Shown here piece by piece: positions 8,955 to 17,660 of a stretch of DNA of 28,549 bases. Within the stretch, counting starts at the first letter, position 1, and each line of letters begins with the position of its first letter. The notes below the pieces were generated by a model that was not told the DNA's origin, made no database searches, and saw only the letters and a program-made list of their open reading frames with translations. A program made the position numbers and the translations under genes. The DNA is from Chara braunii (lineage: Eukaryota; Streptophyta; Charophyceae; Charales; Characeae): assembly GCA_003427395.1 (NCBI GenBank), contig BFEA01000126.1, forward strand, positions 1,813,414-1,841,962, given 5' to 3'.

Positions 8955-9103
8955 TGACGGCCATGTGCCGGAATGCTACAGCTGTGAACTCTTCATGAAC
9001 AGACATAAGTTCAAATCCTGATGGACTCAGATGAGTAGAGTTATATTAGCACATTGCTGTTGCCCATTTTGTCTTTAAGAAAAAAAAAAGAAGAGAAAAG
9101 GGA
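8955..9103 (+). mobile_element. tRNA-derived SINE-like copy
   Basis: It has a B-box-like aagttcaaatcct (9007-9019), a preceding atgaacaga shared with the copies at 5440 and 5570, a gttgcccatttt body end (9059-9070) and an A-rich tail (9079-9103). The A box is degraded. Orientation follows from tail position. Confidence 0.6.
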
Positions 9104-9144
9104 ATATAAAACTTTTGCAGCGCTTGAGGTCTTATTCCTTGTGG

Positions 9145-9282
9145 CAATGTGCCATAGCGCGCCACACACCCAATGTGAAAAAGACAGAAATATGTCAGGC
9201 CTATCTTTCCTGGTTCTAGCGGGAAGTACATTATCAGTTTGCACATTTGGCGAGTGGTGCGGCGAGGCACATTGTGCGCCTT
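9145..9282. mobile_element. MITE-like foldback element
   Basis: The left arm (gtgccatagcgcgccacaca, caatgtgaaaaagacagaaa) is an imperfect inverse of the right arm (cagtttgcacatttggcgag, tggtgcggcgaggcacattg). The middle keeps tagcgggaagt, as in the element at 17199-17328, so the two are one family. No open frame: a non-autonomous DNA element that would depend on a transposase elsewhere. Confidence 0.65.
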
Positions 9283-9354
9283 GAGAAGACGACAACGGGT
9301 GGGCAGGATGGGGTACACAGCATGAGGGCCCAGCAGAGCCGCTGGTAGCATGCA

Positions 9355-9440
9355 TGCCCAGCTTGTAAATTTCTTTAATCCGATCCGGTTCTGTCAAGAA
9401 TCGAACTCATGACCTGTTTATTAACAGTTGCACGTGTCTA
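9355..9440 (-). mobile_element. SINE-like copy, minus strand
   Basis: gaatcgaactcatgacc (9400-9416) is the reverse complement of a B-box-containing segment (gagttcgattc), and gtttattaacag is the inverse of the family's conserved gaacag region. A T-rich stretch at 9367-9376 fits a degraded tail. Short and diverged. Confidence 0.5.
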
Positions 9441-9624
9441 TCATCCATCCATTTATTAACAGAACGAGTTTTTGGCCACGTGCATGGGGCCATGTTTTTT
9501 GCTGCACGGGTGCGTTGCGGGAAATTTGTTTAGGCTTGGGCAAGCAGTGGGGAGTCGGAGCTGGGAAAATAAATTCAGCTATAGGCTCCTAGGGGGGGAT
9601 TTTTTGGTCGTGCATGCATGCGGC

Positions 9625-9755
9625 TGGAATTCCTGTCCATCCCTGGTGCACCTGGGGTGGGAGGTGCACCTGTCTTTTTATTGTGTTGTTTTGGTGGGGG
9701 TGGAATTCCTGTCCATCCCTGGTGCACCTGGGGTGGGAGGTGCACCTGCACCTGT
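9625..9755 (+). repeat. 76-bp tandem duplication
   Basis: tggaattcctgtccatccct followed by ggtgcacctggggtgggagg and tgcacctg occurs at 9625 and again at 9701 with near identity over about 50 bp. The spacer between them is not repeated in full. Open frames with repeated CPSLVHLGWEV blocks are produced by it. Confidence 0.9.
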
Positions 9756-9759
9756 CTTT

Positions 9760-10124
9760 AGGGTGGTTGCCGGTTCAGATGTGGGGAAATTTCTCTGGGT
9801 CCATAGCGGACTACTACTGACAGCATGGGTGGATGGTGGAATTGTTCTATTTGCCCCTGTGCCTCTAGCTCTTTTGCAAGCGAACCCGCAAACATAAGGG
9901 CACGTGATGCCAGAGAAGTGGTCATAACCGTCCTCGGTCTAGTAGTCCGTTCAGAGTATGTGGATATGCTAATGCTCCTGATACAGGTACATTCATCATC
10001 TTAAACTTTATTTGGCTCTGTTAATGGCTCCGAAGGGGGTACATTTAGAATGTTGTTGTGCAGTGGAGCAAGGTCTAATATCTCACACCAGAAAGAAATG
10101 CGCATGTTCGGCCCTGTCTGAATG
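9760..10124. other. Intron sequence with no recognised feature
   Basis: No repeat, RNA gene or coding family recognised on either strand. Confidence 0.4.
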
Positions 10125-10250
10125 ATATACACACATGTAGCTGTTAATGAACAGATACTGGATTCTAATCTCACATCCTGACATATATGTATAGGATAAT
10201 CTTAAGGGCTATGGTGGCCCTTCAGAAAACGCAAGAAAAGAAGAAAAGAA
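10125..10250 (+). mobile_element. Diverged SINE-like copy
   Basis: tagctgttaatgaacagatactggattctaatctca resembles the tRNA-like half of the family (ggattctaatc in the B-box position), and ggtggccctt followed by an A-rich tail (10213-10247) resembles its end. The A box is not recognisable. Confidence 0.45.
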
Positions 10251-10364
10251 AGTTGCGCGTTCCTAATACTTGCCATCTTCAGGTTGAAAAGTCAAACCCG
10301 TCGGTGCGCCAGCGTGTCCTGAAAGTTTTTAACGTGGGAGAACTCTGCTCATGTCCCTGTTGGC

Positions 10365-10367
<3 letters not shown>

Positions 10368-10396
<29 letters not shown>
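10368..10396 (+). repeat. A29 homopolymer
   Basis: Twenty-nine consecutive A bases followed by A/G-rich sequence to about 10465. It could be the tail of another retrotransposed copy, but no body is recognisable upstream. Confidence 0.9.
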
Positions 10397-10398
<2 letters not shown>

Positions 10399-10604
10399 AG
10401 TTGTGAAAATAAGAATTAAAAAAGGAAGGTTAAGTGGAAAAAAAAAAGGGGAGAGAAAAAATATGAGCGCCTGTTGTCCACAGTATCTCGACAAATCCAG
10501 ACAAGCTTGTGGTTTCCTTTCCGAACGGTATTTTCTATTTCTGGATTCTTTCCGCAGTGCTTTGGAAGGTCACTGCAAATTTGTGCAGAGTGCTTTTGTC
10601 TTTT

Positions 10605-10738
10605 ATCTTTTATCTTTTTCTTTTTTTTCCTTTTTTTCCGGAGAAGGACGTTGCTGCCAGCATTATTGTACCATTCTGATTCTAACAGGATTTGAACTCC
10701 TGTTCTGTGTGTCAGTGTGTCCGCACCGTTCAGCCACA
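10605..10738 (-). mobile_element. SINE-like copy, minus strand
   Basis: aggatttgaactcctg (10688-10703) is the reverse complement of a good B box (gagttcaaatcc). At the 5' end of the minus-strand unit lies gtggctgaacgg (reverse of 10726-10737), a Ser/Leu-tRNA-like A box. The T-rich tract at 10605-10640 is the A tail in this orientation. Head, boxes and tail are in the order expected of a SINE. Confidence 0.6.
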
Positions 10739-10740
10739 TG

Positions 10741-12719
10741 AGATGGGTTGAGAAGTGTATTCTTTTTCTTTGTTTCTTTCCTCTATATGTGGTGTTGCGT
10801 GTTACACTGGGAGGGCCAGGATCACTGTCGTACTTAGCCGCGCACCAGGGCGTTCCTAGATGTATCTGACTGCATTTACAGCAAGGTTCCGTTGAGAAAG
10901 ACGTAGCGCGTATGTGGCCAATACCCGAGGCTTTTGGCAGCAGTAATGAGACGCATGGTGTCCTGAGGCTTGAGGTCTGTGTGTTTTAGGAATGCCAGAT
11001 TGACGATGGCCAGACAAGTAGATTATGACACTTGTGACTTGCCTAATTAGGTAGACAGCTTATGACACTTAAGAAAGAGCGGAGTCATGCATGGAATGCT
11101 GAACAGTACGTGGACTGTATTGCGTGCCACATTCGGACAAATAGGGTGTGCTGTGTTTGCACGCCTTGTATGTATCCAACAACAACATGGAAGATTGATG
11201 CGTATGGGATGCGGTGTTGCCTCGGGGAGTAGGTTGCACGATGCAAGTGGCGTGGCATGTACAAACATGAGTGTGCTGGGATTTTTTGCTCCTTGCTTTG
11301 GTGCCATGCTGTTTGTGATGTCGCGATAGAGGGGTCATCAGTCCCTCGTGACTCGATGAGTCTTCGGTCACTGTGAGGATGGCTGTATTTCTCCTGTGTG
11401 CTGCTACTCTGCCGCCTTTGGCAGTGTGATGGTGCTGAGGATGCGAATGTCACAGCCAGATAAGACGGATGGTAGGTGCCGCCTCCCTTTGTGACCATCT
11501 GGGTATTTTGAATTAATTTCGAACCACTGAGGGGACAGGGCTCCCCTGCCCTGCTACCGCCGTCGTGCCTACTCGATATGTCTTTGATCGCTATAAGATG
11601 TCTCGGCTCTGCCACATGCGGCCAAGCTACCACCTTTGGCACAGTGTAACGCTCACGAACGTCCCACACATTTTTAAGCCGGCCACTTGTCACCAGTCCA
11701 TAGAGTGACACCAAATAAACAAACAGCATGAAAAAAAGACAAAAAAAAAAGGATCAAAGGGGCCTAAAACCCCAAGGCCAAAGTCTGTTTTCATGCGAAA
11801 TTCGCTCTTTTCAGTTTTTCAGGATTTTCAGGATTTTCAGGGCTGGCGAAAACAGTCATCTCTAAGACCCCAACGAACACCAAACTCGGCACATACAGAC
11901 CTTGACCAAAAATGAAACAGGGCCAAAAAAAAAAAAAAAAAAAAAACTGAAAAAATGATCCCCAAATGCACTTTTTGTGTTGGGGGGGGGGGGCTCACCT
12001 GGGGCTGAAAAGTGGGGGTCCCTGTCAACTGCTTGTGTCATAGGGGTGCCAATTGCAAAAGCCAAATAGGTGCACTGATGGGGGGAAGATCGATGCATCC
12101 TCCCTGTTTGCACGAGTGTGTGATTTCCAACCACTGAGCAAAATAATGAGAGGCTGCTCGTGCCCAGGCCAGTGGGCGTATTATTCTTTCGCCTTTACTA
12201 AAGAATACCATGGGCTGAGCACACGTAAGCAGCTTACGTGAATTTTTCACAGGAAAAAAAAATAAAAAAATGCCGAGGCCCTTAGTAGTTGCTGGGACTG
12301 TGAGGTGCTTTGTGTTGTGGAGTCCTCGTGGTGGAACGAGGTGCACTGGTGGCTCTGGCAGATGTGAGAGGGGATAGGTCCTCGTGGCAAACGTTTTGCT
12401 GTTCCACAGGAGCTCATGTGTGGCTAAGGCCAAAGCCCCAAGGGCAGACGCCGTTTTTGGGGTGTTGCCATGTGTGACAAAAATGTTTATGCAATGAATA
12501 TTTTTTTGCTATGAAATAAATTGTGAAAGGATTTGTACAGATGGCCAGGTAGTAGAACTTTTGCCTGTTGTCGAGTCGCTACCTATCATTTGGCTTGTTG
12601 GTCAGCAGCTGAGGAGAGATCACAAAAGTTATGCGTTTTCCAAAATGTTTTGCCGACCGTTTCGCAGGTCAGCAGCTGCATTTCTTTAAAAGCTGAAAAC
12701 TAAAGCTCCTGGGAAGAGG
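10741..12719. other. Intron sequence with no recognised gene
   Basis: About 2 kb. It holds short homopolymers (A-runs near 11740 and 11925-11946, G-run at 11981-11993) and a duplicated aggattttc at 11820. The longest open frame, 214 codons on the minus strand at 11085-11729, resembles no family I know and has no clear start context or neighbours, so it is not called. Confidence 0.45.
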
Positions 12720-12864
12720 TTTAGAGCATACTCACACTCGGCCCTCAAACTCGCAAAAGTACAAAATGAGCGCCCAGATCGGGTCCTTGTAAAGGAAGGA
12801 CTAGATCTGGCCGCTCATTTTGGGATTTTGCGATTTTGAGGGCCTAGTGTGAGTGTGCCCTAAA
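12720..12864. mobile_element. MITE-like foldback element with about 60-bp terminal inverted repeats
   Basis: The left arm from 12720 (tttagagcatactcacactc, ggccctcaaa, tcgcaaaa, aaaatgagcg, cagatc) is matched by the inverse of the right arm ending at 12864 at about 85-90 percent by eye over about 62 bp, leaving a loop of about 20 bases. TA (or the palindromic pair TTA/TAA) sits at both ends, so a target-site duplication of TA or TWA is likely, as in Tc1/mariner or PIF/Harbinger derivatives. No coding capacity. Its terminus (gtgagtrtgccc) recurs at 6252, 7868 and 8588. Confidence 0.8.
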
Positions 12865-13132
12865 TCTCAAGGTGATGGCAGGTTCATTCTTGTTTGGTTG
12901 CTGTGCGACATTGCTGGTCGATGTGCAGGCATCAGCTTTGCTCCTGTCATCTTCCAACCATGTAATGTCTTCGGGAGAAGACCGTAGTGTAGCGCCCTGA
13001 ACGTCAGTGGATCCATCGTTGACCGCATATGCAAAAGGGGGTTTCACCTGTGCCCGTGCTTGTGTCCCCAGGAAGGATAGAATCAACCGTAACATTTTCA
13101 GGCAGTATGCAGGGAGTGCTGCAAGACGCCCT

Positions 13133-13178
13133 CCCCCCCCCCCCCCCCCAACCACCACCACCACCACCACCACCCTTC
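13133..13178 (+). repeat. C17 run followed by an ACC repeat
   Basis: Seventeen C bases, then about eight ACC triplets. The polyproline and polyglycine open frames on both strands here are artefacts of the repeat. Confidence 0.95.
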
Positions 13179-13346
13179 CGCCCTTTCTCCTCTACCCAAA
13201 GAAGAAATGGAAGTCGGTAGGGCTCCTGCAATCCTGGGTGGGGTGTCGCGCTCTGTGCCACCGAGAAAAAGAAACGAATATTAGCAGGGCGCCCGAGGAA
13301 AGAAACACACACTATCGATGGTCTGAAATGACCATATATGGACAAG

Positions 13347-13348
<2 letters not shown>

Positions 13349-13385
<37 letters not shown>
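13349..13385 (+). repeat. C37 homopolymer
   Basis: Thirty-seven consecutive C bases. Length is likely unreliable in short-read assembly. The tract can form i-motif/G-quadruplex structures in principle. Confidence 0.95.
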
Positions 13386-13386
<1 letters not shown>

Positions 13387-13593
13387 TGTTCATGAGTCAA
13401 ATACACACAGACGCATGCAAATTGCAAACGGCTGTGTCGGCATCCGGCACTGAAATACTCAAACATGGGCAGCCTTGCACCTCACAAATTGCGGCAAGAA
13501 ACGGTTGTTTCATGGACGTATCACTAAGCATGATATGTATTCATCTGTGTTGAAAGGGGGTTGCTGTGGTGATTTGTTAAAAAGACATGCGGA

Positions 13594-13800
13594 CACGCAC
13601 AACACATGCAACACACACTACGCACAGTACGCACACAACACACACAACACACACAACACACACAACACACACAACACACAACACACACAACACACAACAC
13701 ACACAACACACACAACACACACAACACACAACACACAACACACAACACACACAGCACACAGCACACCACGCAAACAGCAAAACCAGATGCGCACACACAC
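13594..13800 (+). repeat. ACACA/ACAA microsatellite
   Basis: Mixed acacac and acaacac units over about 200 bp. All long open frames here (Thr-His on one strand, Cys-Val on the other) come from it. It precedes the hammerhead-type tandem units, which themselves end in AC-rich tails. Confidence 0.95.
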
Positions 13801-13894
13801 TGGCCATTTTTTGTAGGTTTTGAGCCGTCGGGTACAATTGCAGGTTTAGTGTGAGTGAAGTCGACCACTTTTCTAAGGGGTCCCACCAACTCCA

Positions 13895-13990
13895 GGCGAC
13901 TGTCAGGGTGAAACCTCAGTAGGAGTCGGTGAAAGTTCAAGGAAACAGTCTGACACAGTCATGCTTTTTCTGTGGAATTGTGTATACCAA
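13895..13990 (+). repeat. Hammerhead-type unit with intact cleavage triplet and stem III
   Basis: gactgt (13898-13903) and acagtc (13945-13950) pair perfectly as stem III. They enclose GTC at the cleavage position (13902-13904), a short stem I, a degraded core (agtagga at 13918-13924 instead of CTGATGA), gtcggtgaaag from stem II, and an intact GAAAC (13942-13946). The unit tail follows: cacagtcatgctttttc, ggaattgtgtata, acacgacaacac. The catalytic core is broken, so no self-cleavage is expected from this copy. Confidence 0.75.
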
Positions 13991-14004
13991 ACACGACAAC
14001 ACGC

Positions 14005-14107
14005 CCGCACAGACTCCTGATGAGTCGGTGAAAGTCCGACAAAACATTCTGGCACAGTCATGCTTTTCTTTATGGAGTTGTGTATGGTGAACATGACAGC
14101 ACACACA
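14005..14107 (+). repeat. Hammerhead-type unit with intact CTGATGA and perfect stem II
   Basis: CTGATGA (14017-14023) is followed by stem II gtcgg/ccgac (14024-14028 with 14036-14040) and AAAAC (14041-14045), a single G-to-A change from GAAAC. The stem I region and cleavage site are deleted: agact abuts cctgatga. The tail (cacagtcatgcttttc, ggagttgtgtatggtgaaca, tgacagcacacac) matches the neighbouring units in tandem, period about 105-110 bp. Confidence 0.75.
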
Positions 14108-14205
14108 CAACTTCCTGAAGCATTGGTGGAAGTCTGACAAAACAATCTCGCATAGTCTTGCTTTCCTTGCGGAGTTGTGTATAAGGGAGCATGACAAGAG
14201 AAACA
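14108..14205 (+). repeat. Third tandem hammerhead-type unit, degraded
   Basis: cctgaagcattggtggaagtctgacaaaaca keeps the outline of core, stem II and A-rich motif but no element is exact. The tail (ctttccttgcggagttgtgt, ataagggagcatgacaag) matches the preceding units. Confidence 0.65.
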
Positions 14206-14289
14206 CACATATCATGCTTCGGTTTTGGATCTACTCATCTGGGTGGAATAGGGGCTGTTGTGGTGAAAATTCAAAACACACATCAGTCC

Positions 14290-14342
14290 GGTCTGGCACG
14301 CTTTTTTACTTTATTGAGGAGTTGCACATAATGAGCATGACA

Positions 14343-14387
<45 letters not shown>
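14290..14387 (+). repeat. Hammerhead-unit tail and AC microsatellite
   Basis: gtctggcacgcttttttact, ggagttgcacataatgagca and tgacaccac are the tail of the unit without its ribozyme-like part, ending in a pure AC repeat at 14342-14387. It suggests that AC expansion starts from the unit's own acacac end. Confidence 0.7.
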
Positions 14388-14388
<1 letters not shown>

Positions 14389-14395
14389 CAGTCAA

Positions 14396-14525
14396 ATGCA
14401 TCCTGGGCAGACTGTTGGGTTCAACCTCCTCCTGATGGCTAGGTGAACGTCTGACAAACAGTTTGTCACCACAGTCGCTCCTTCTCCTTGGGGTTGTGTT
14501 TAGCCAATTCAAAGCACACATGCAC
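14396..14525 (+). repeat. Hammerhead-type unit with GTT cleavage triplet
   Basis: cagactgtt (14409-14416) gives a GTT triplet after the stem III strand, followed by gggttcaacctcctc, then CTGATGG (14432-14438, last core base A to G), a weakened stem II and acaaac (the GAAAC position, shortened). The tail is ggggttgtgtttagccaatt then acacatgcacacaatc. Preceded directly by the AC repeat, like the copy at 17661. Confidence 0.7.
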
Positions 14526-14529
14526 ACAA

Positions 14530-15188
14530 TCGCGGGTGCATGTTTGCTGGAGGTGGTGAACTGCTGTTGTATTCTCCGGTGCTTGGCCGAAGGAGGACGG
14601 TGAAAAGTGGCGATGGCAGGAGCAGGTCAGTGTCCATGTCCCAATTTTTATGAAACAGTTGATTTGGAAGAGTACGGCTTTCTGTCTGGGTTTCATTTTG
14701 GACAAATATGAGGTGTTGAGGAGTTGGGTTGGGGGGGAAGAGAAATGGGACTGGATGTTGTTATCTTGTTGTACGTGGATGGGGGTGTTGAAGCAGGAGA
14801 ATGATCCTGATGAGAGAGGCTGATGTTGCGTACAGAGAAATGATTATGCGTGCAGATGATGAGGAGCACATGAGATCCAAGAGGAACTGGAGGGGTATAA
14901 CAGTGGGAGAGGCATTGACGAAGTATCAGTGTGCTCTGATCTGCTGTCGGAGAGTTAATGCCCTCAGTGCCCTCAGTTTATCGTGGTTAGCTCTCCCTCT
15001 CTCTCTGTGTGTCGTCGAAGGGGGTTGAGAACATTACAGATAGGTCATGGATAGCAAGATCGTATACATCAGGGAGAAGGCTGAAGGTAATGGAGGGTGG
15101 AAGGTGATGGGGGAGGACAATGAAAATAGGAAGCAAGGCTTTAGACCACTAGTACCTCTGCAAGTGTTGGAAAAATGGGGACAAGTGG
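14530..15188. other. Intron sequence with no recognised feature
   Basis: No repeat or family match. An open frame at 14801-15028 has balanced composition at its start but resembles no known protein and ends in low-complexity Ser/Leu. Confidence 0.4.
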
Positions 15189-15189
15189 C

Positions 15190-15360
15190 AGTTTTCCTGA
15201 ACTCCTAAAAAGTCGGGGGCTGGGCCCGACGATGGCTGCTGTTGATAAATCTCGTCGGTGGCCGTCGTTTCATTTTGGCCTCCTAAAAGATCGGAGGCCC
15301 ATGCGAGGCCTCCCTATTTTCCCAACTGTCAAAGGTACTAGTGGTTCAAGGCGAAGCGAA
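15190..15360 (+). repeat. Diverged dispersed repeat (pair with 16265-16425)
   Basis: Shares ttcatttt, ggcctcctaaa, cggag-ggc, and gtactagtggttcaaggc in the same order with 16265-16425. GC-rich compared with its surroundings. Family unknown. Confidence 0.4.
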
Positions 15361-16262
15361 TCTTGAAACATTGCCGCGGTTCGGATTGTTCTCTGCAACT
15401 CCAGAAGATGAAGCTGGAATGCTCGTAATTGCAGATCGGCATGGGAAGGAGTGAGGAGGAGCAGGGGGAGGAGTATCAATGTACATGTCTCTCTCTTTTT
15501 GCCTCAAAGCTTGTGTGAGCTAAGGGATGGAGGAACAGGAAAGGGAGGGAATGCCAAGGAGCATTATGAGGGTTGAATGAAAAGAGTGTGAAAGTTAAGA
15601 ACCGTAGCGCGAAAGATGATGAACGGTCCTCGATGGAGAGGGATTCGAATCTGAGATAGCAGGGCAGAAGGGGGAGAGCTGAAGAACATGAATGAGGCCG
15701 CGGAACACTAGAGCAGGAAGAATGGAGTGCCCAGCAGCACTGGGGAGTAGGGACTTGCATGCAAATTGTCTTTCTGGTCCTTCATGAAATATTGTAAAAA
15801 TTCACAAAGAGAAGGGCAGAAAAGGAGGGTGAGGGGTTGACAGGAAGAAGAGGACGAGGACTGGGGAGAGGTAGCGACGGACATGCGGATCAGTCGACGG
15901 GAAAGGAGGTGCAGCGGGGAGAAGTAGCAAGTCAAGCTGGATTGTTTTCCTTTCTCCTTTGTCTCTCGATACATACATTTTTGAAGATCGAGGTAGAAGA
16001 CTAGGAGTACCTTGCAAGTGGGACACAATGGTGGAGCGGTTGGGTGGAGTAGTCACTGCATGCAGATTTGTTTTGCTTGTTGGCAAGCGGATTGTTGATC
16101 ACGGAGGCAAGGTGGTCTAGGAGGAGGGGATGACAGAAGGAGAAAAACAAGTATGCGAAAACAAGGTTATGGAAAGGAGGGTGGAAGACGAGGACTGAAG
16201 ATGATCAGCAAAAGGGTGGAAGAGGCAATCTCGCGAGTGAGAACGGGGGTGGGGAGGGGTAA
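15361..16262. other. Purine-rich intron sequence, nothing recognised
   Basis: About 900 bp with many gagg and ggaag runs on the + strand. Minus-strand open frames are long mainly because purine-rich templates lack stop triplets on the pyrimidine strand. No family match. Confidence 0.4.
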
Positions 16263-16264
16263 CA

Positions 16265-16425
16265 ATCTCACGGTGCCATCTATCGCCCGCGGGCCCCTTT
16301 CGGAGCCCGCCCTCCGCCGATTCATTTTATCTACGGTGCTCGGCCTCCTAAATTTCCGGAGAGGCTAAAAACAGGTTCTCCAGTTGCCTGGGGCCATGTA
16401 CTGGTGGTTTAAGGCTTGGATCCGA
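16265..16425 (+). repeat. Diverged dispersed repeat (pair with 15190-15360)
   Basis: Same ordered blocks as the first copy: attcatttt, ggcctcctaaat, ccggagaggc, gtactggtggtttaaggc. The following 400 bp (to about 16830) are CpG-rich and gene-free as far as I can see. Confidence 0.4.
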
Positions 16426-16982
16426 CAGTCTGGAGTGAGGGCTTTTAAGGTCAAAAATGGGGACTTTCTCAAAAGTGGGCAGCCCCTAGCCTGACTCCGG
16501 AAAGTCGGCAGGATGGTAGGTACGGACCAACCAAAATTCCGAGGTCCCTCACACGGCTACCGCTTTTCGCCCCCTCGCCGTAACAGCCCACGAACGTCGG
16601 CCCTGTGGGTCTTGAAAAAGATTATACGGACCGAAAGGCAAGGTGCCTGCTTTCGAGGAACGTTTCTGGTTTATTGTTCAAAATGCCTAGTCGGCTCCAA
16701 GCCTAAAGTTCTTCGGGTCGGGTGTAATGGTACATCGTGACCTACCCTGACCGCATTCTGCCCATCTGTGAGATGGGCCGTCCAATAGCCAGCGAAATTC
16801 CCGGCCTCTATCAACGGCTTGCCTGAAAATGCGACTGAAAGTACGACTGAAAAAAAGGACTACGGGAGCGACTACTCACCGCGGGAAAAAACGATGAAAC
16901 CACGTTAAAAAAAAAACGAAACGTGACGTGATGGGCCTTGTTGCACCACCGCCTACGAACTGTCACAGAAAGCTGGATGTAT

Positions 16983-17025
<43 letters not shown>
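16983..17025 (+). repeat. G43 homopolymer
   Basis: Forty-three consecutive G bases, directly before the hairpin at 17030-17116. A strong G-quadruplex former, and a site of likely assembly error in length. Confidence 0.95.
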
Positions 17026-17026
<1 letters not shown>

Positions 17027-17029
17027 ATG

Positions 17030-17116
17030 GCCCACTACTGGGCCTCTGGGCCTTGACGCACCACTGACCAAAACACTTTTGGTCAGTGGTGCGTCGAGGA
17101 CCAGTATTGGGCCGTT
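17030..17116. repeat. Hairpin with a perfect 19-bp stem
   Basis: Bases 17055-17073 and 17077-17095 are exact inverse complements separated by a 3-base loop (cac). Flanking bases extend the pairing imperfectly to about 17030 and 17116 (ggcccactactgggcc against ccagtattgggcc). It may be a small foldback transposon or a hairpin RNA source; no open frame. Confidence 0.85.
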
Positions 17117-17198
17117 CCTACTTTTCCTTTGGGGGGTTTGTGTTCGTGCGGTTTCTTAGATCGGATGGCAGGGACCCGTGCATTCTGGAAACATCATG

Positions 17199-17328
17199 TA
17201 AGGTCCTCGCCACATCACTCTCGAAATGTGAAAAAGACAAAAATTTGGCGGGCGCATCCGGCCATGTTGTAGCGGGAAGTTCATTCTCATTTTGCACATT
17301 TTGAGAGTGGTGTGGCGGTGCCCTAAGC
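17199..17328. mobile_element. MITE-like foldback element flanked by TAA
   Basis: Left arm ggtcctcgccacatcactct, cgaaatgtgaaaaaga; right arm is its imperfect inverse (ttttgcacattttgagagtg, gtgtggcggtgccc). TAA stands immediately outside both ends (17198-17200 and 17323-17325 area), a three-base duplication typical of PIF/Harbinger derivatives. The interior tagcgggaagttcatt is shared with the copy at 9145-9282. Confidence 0.75.
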
Positions 17329-17424
17329 ACTCCCAATTGAACCCTGGCCCTGGCTCATTCCATTCCATTGCACATGGCGACGGCTATTTGAACGTGCCGT
17401 CATGAACGCACAACGGTCGCGGTG

Positions 17425-17652
17425 GCTTTCTCTTTCTCTCTCTCTCTCACACACACACACACAAGGTGGTGACGCAAAAACCTGTCGTCGAACGGCAGAT
17501 GCAGTGGCTTTCTCTCTCTCTCTCACAAACACACATGCACACACGTGTACTCCCACACACACACGTACTCTCACTTACACACATGCGCGCGCTCACGCAC
17601 ACGCACACACATACACGTACACAACACAATCTCACACACACACACCACTTTT
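17425..17652 (+). repeat. Compound CT/AC microsatellite
   Basis: CT runs (17426-17447, 17511-17523) alternate with AC-rich runs (17448-17463, 17524-17652). It stands directly before the best hammerhead-type copy, as the AC run at 14342-14387 does for the copy at 14396. Confidence 0.95.
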
Positions 17653-17660
17653 TGCAGGGT

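Noticed and set aside
11085-11729. 214-codon open frame on the minus strand
   Set aside because: No recognisable family, motif, promoter or splice context; length alone is not enough in sequence of this composition.
13007-13453. Long polyproline/polyglycine open frames on both strands
   Set aside because: They are translations of C-runs and an ACC repeat; no conserved domain or gene structure.
13524-13940. Cys-Val and Thr-His rich open frames over 130 codons
   Set aside because: Produced by the ACACA/ACAA microsatellite, which lacks stop triplets in several frames.
14745-14790. Residues LDVVILLYVDG resembling a Copia reverse transcriptase YVDD motif
   Set aside because: Second Asp is missing, stops follow at once, and no other RT motif is nearby.
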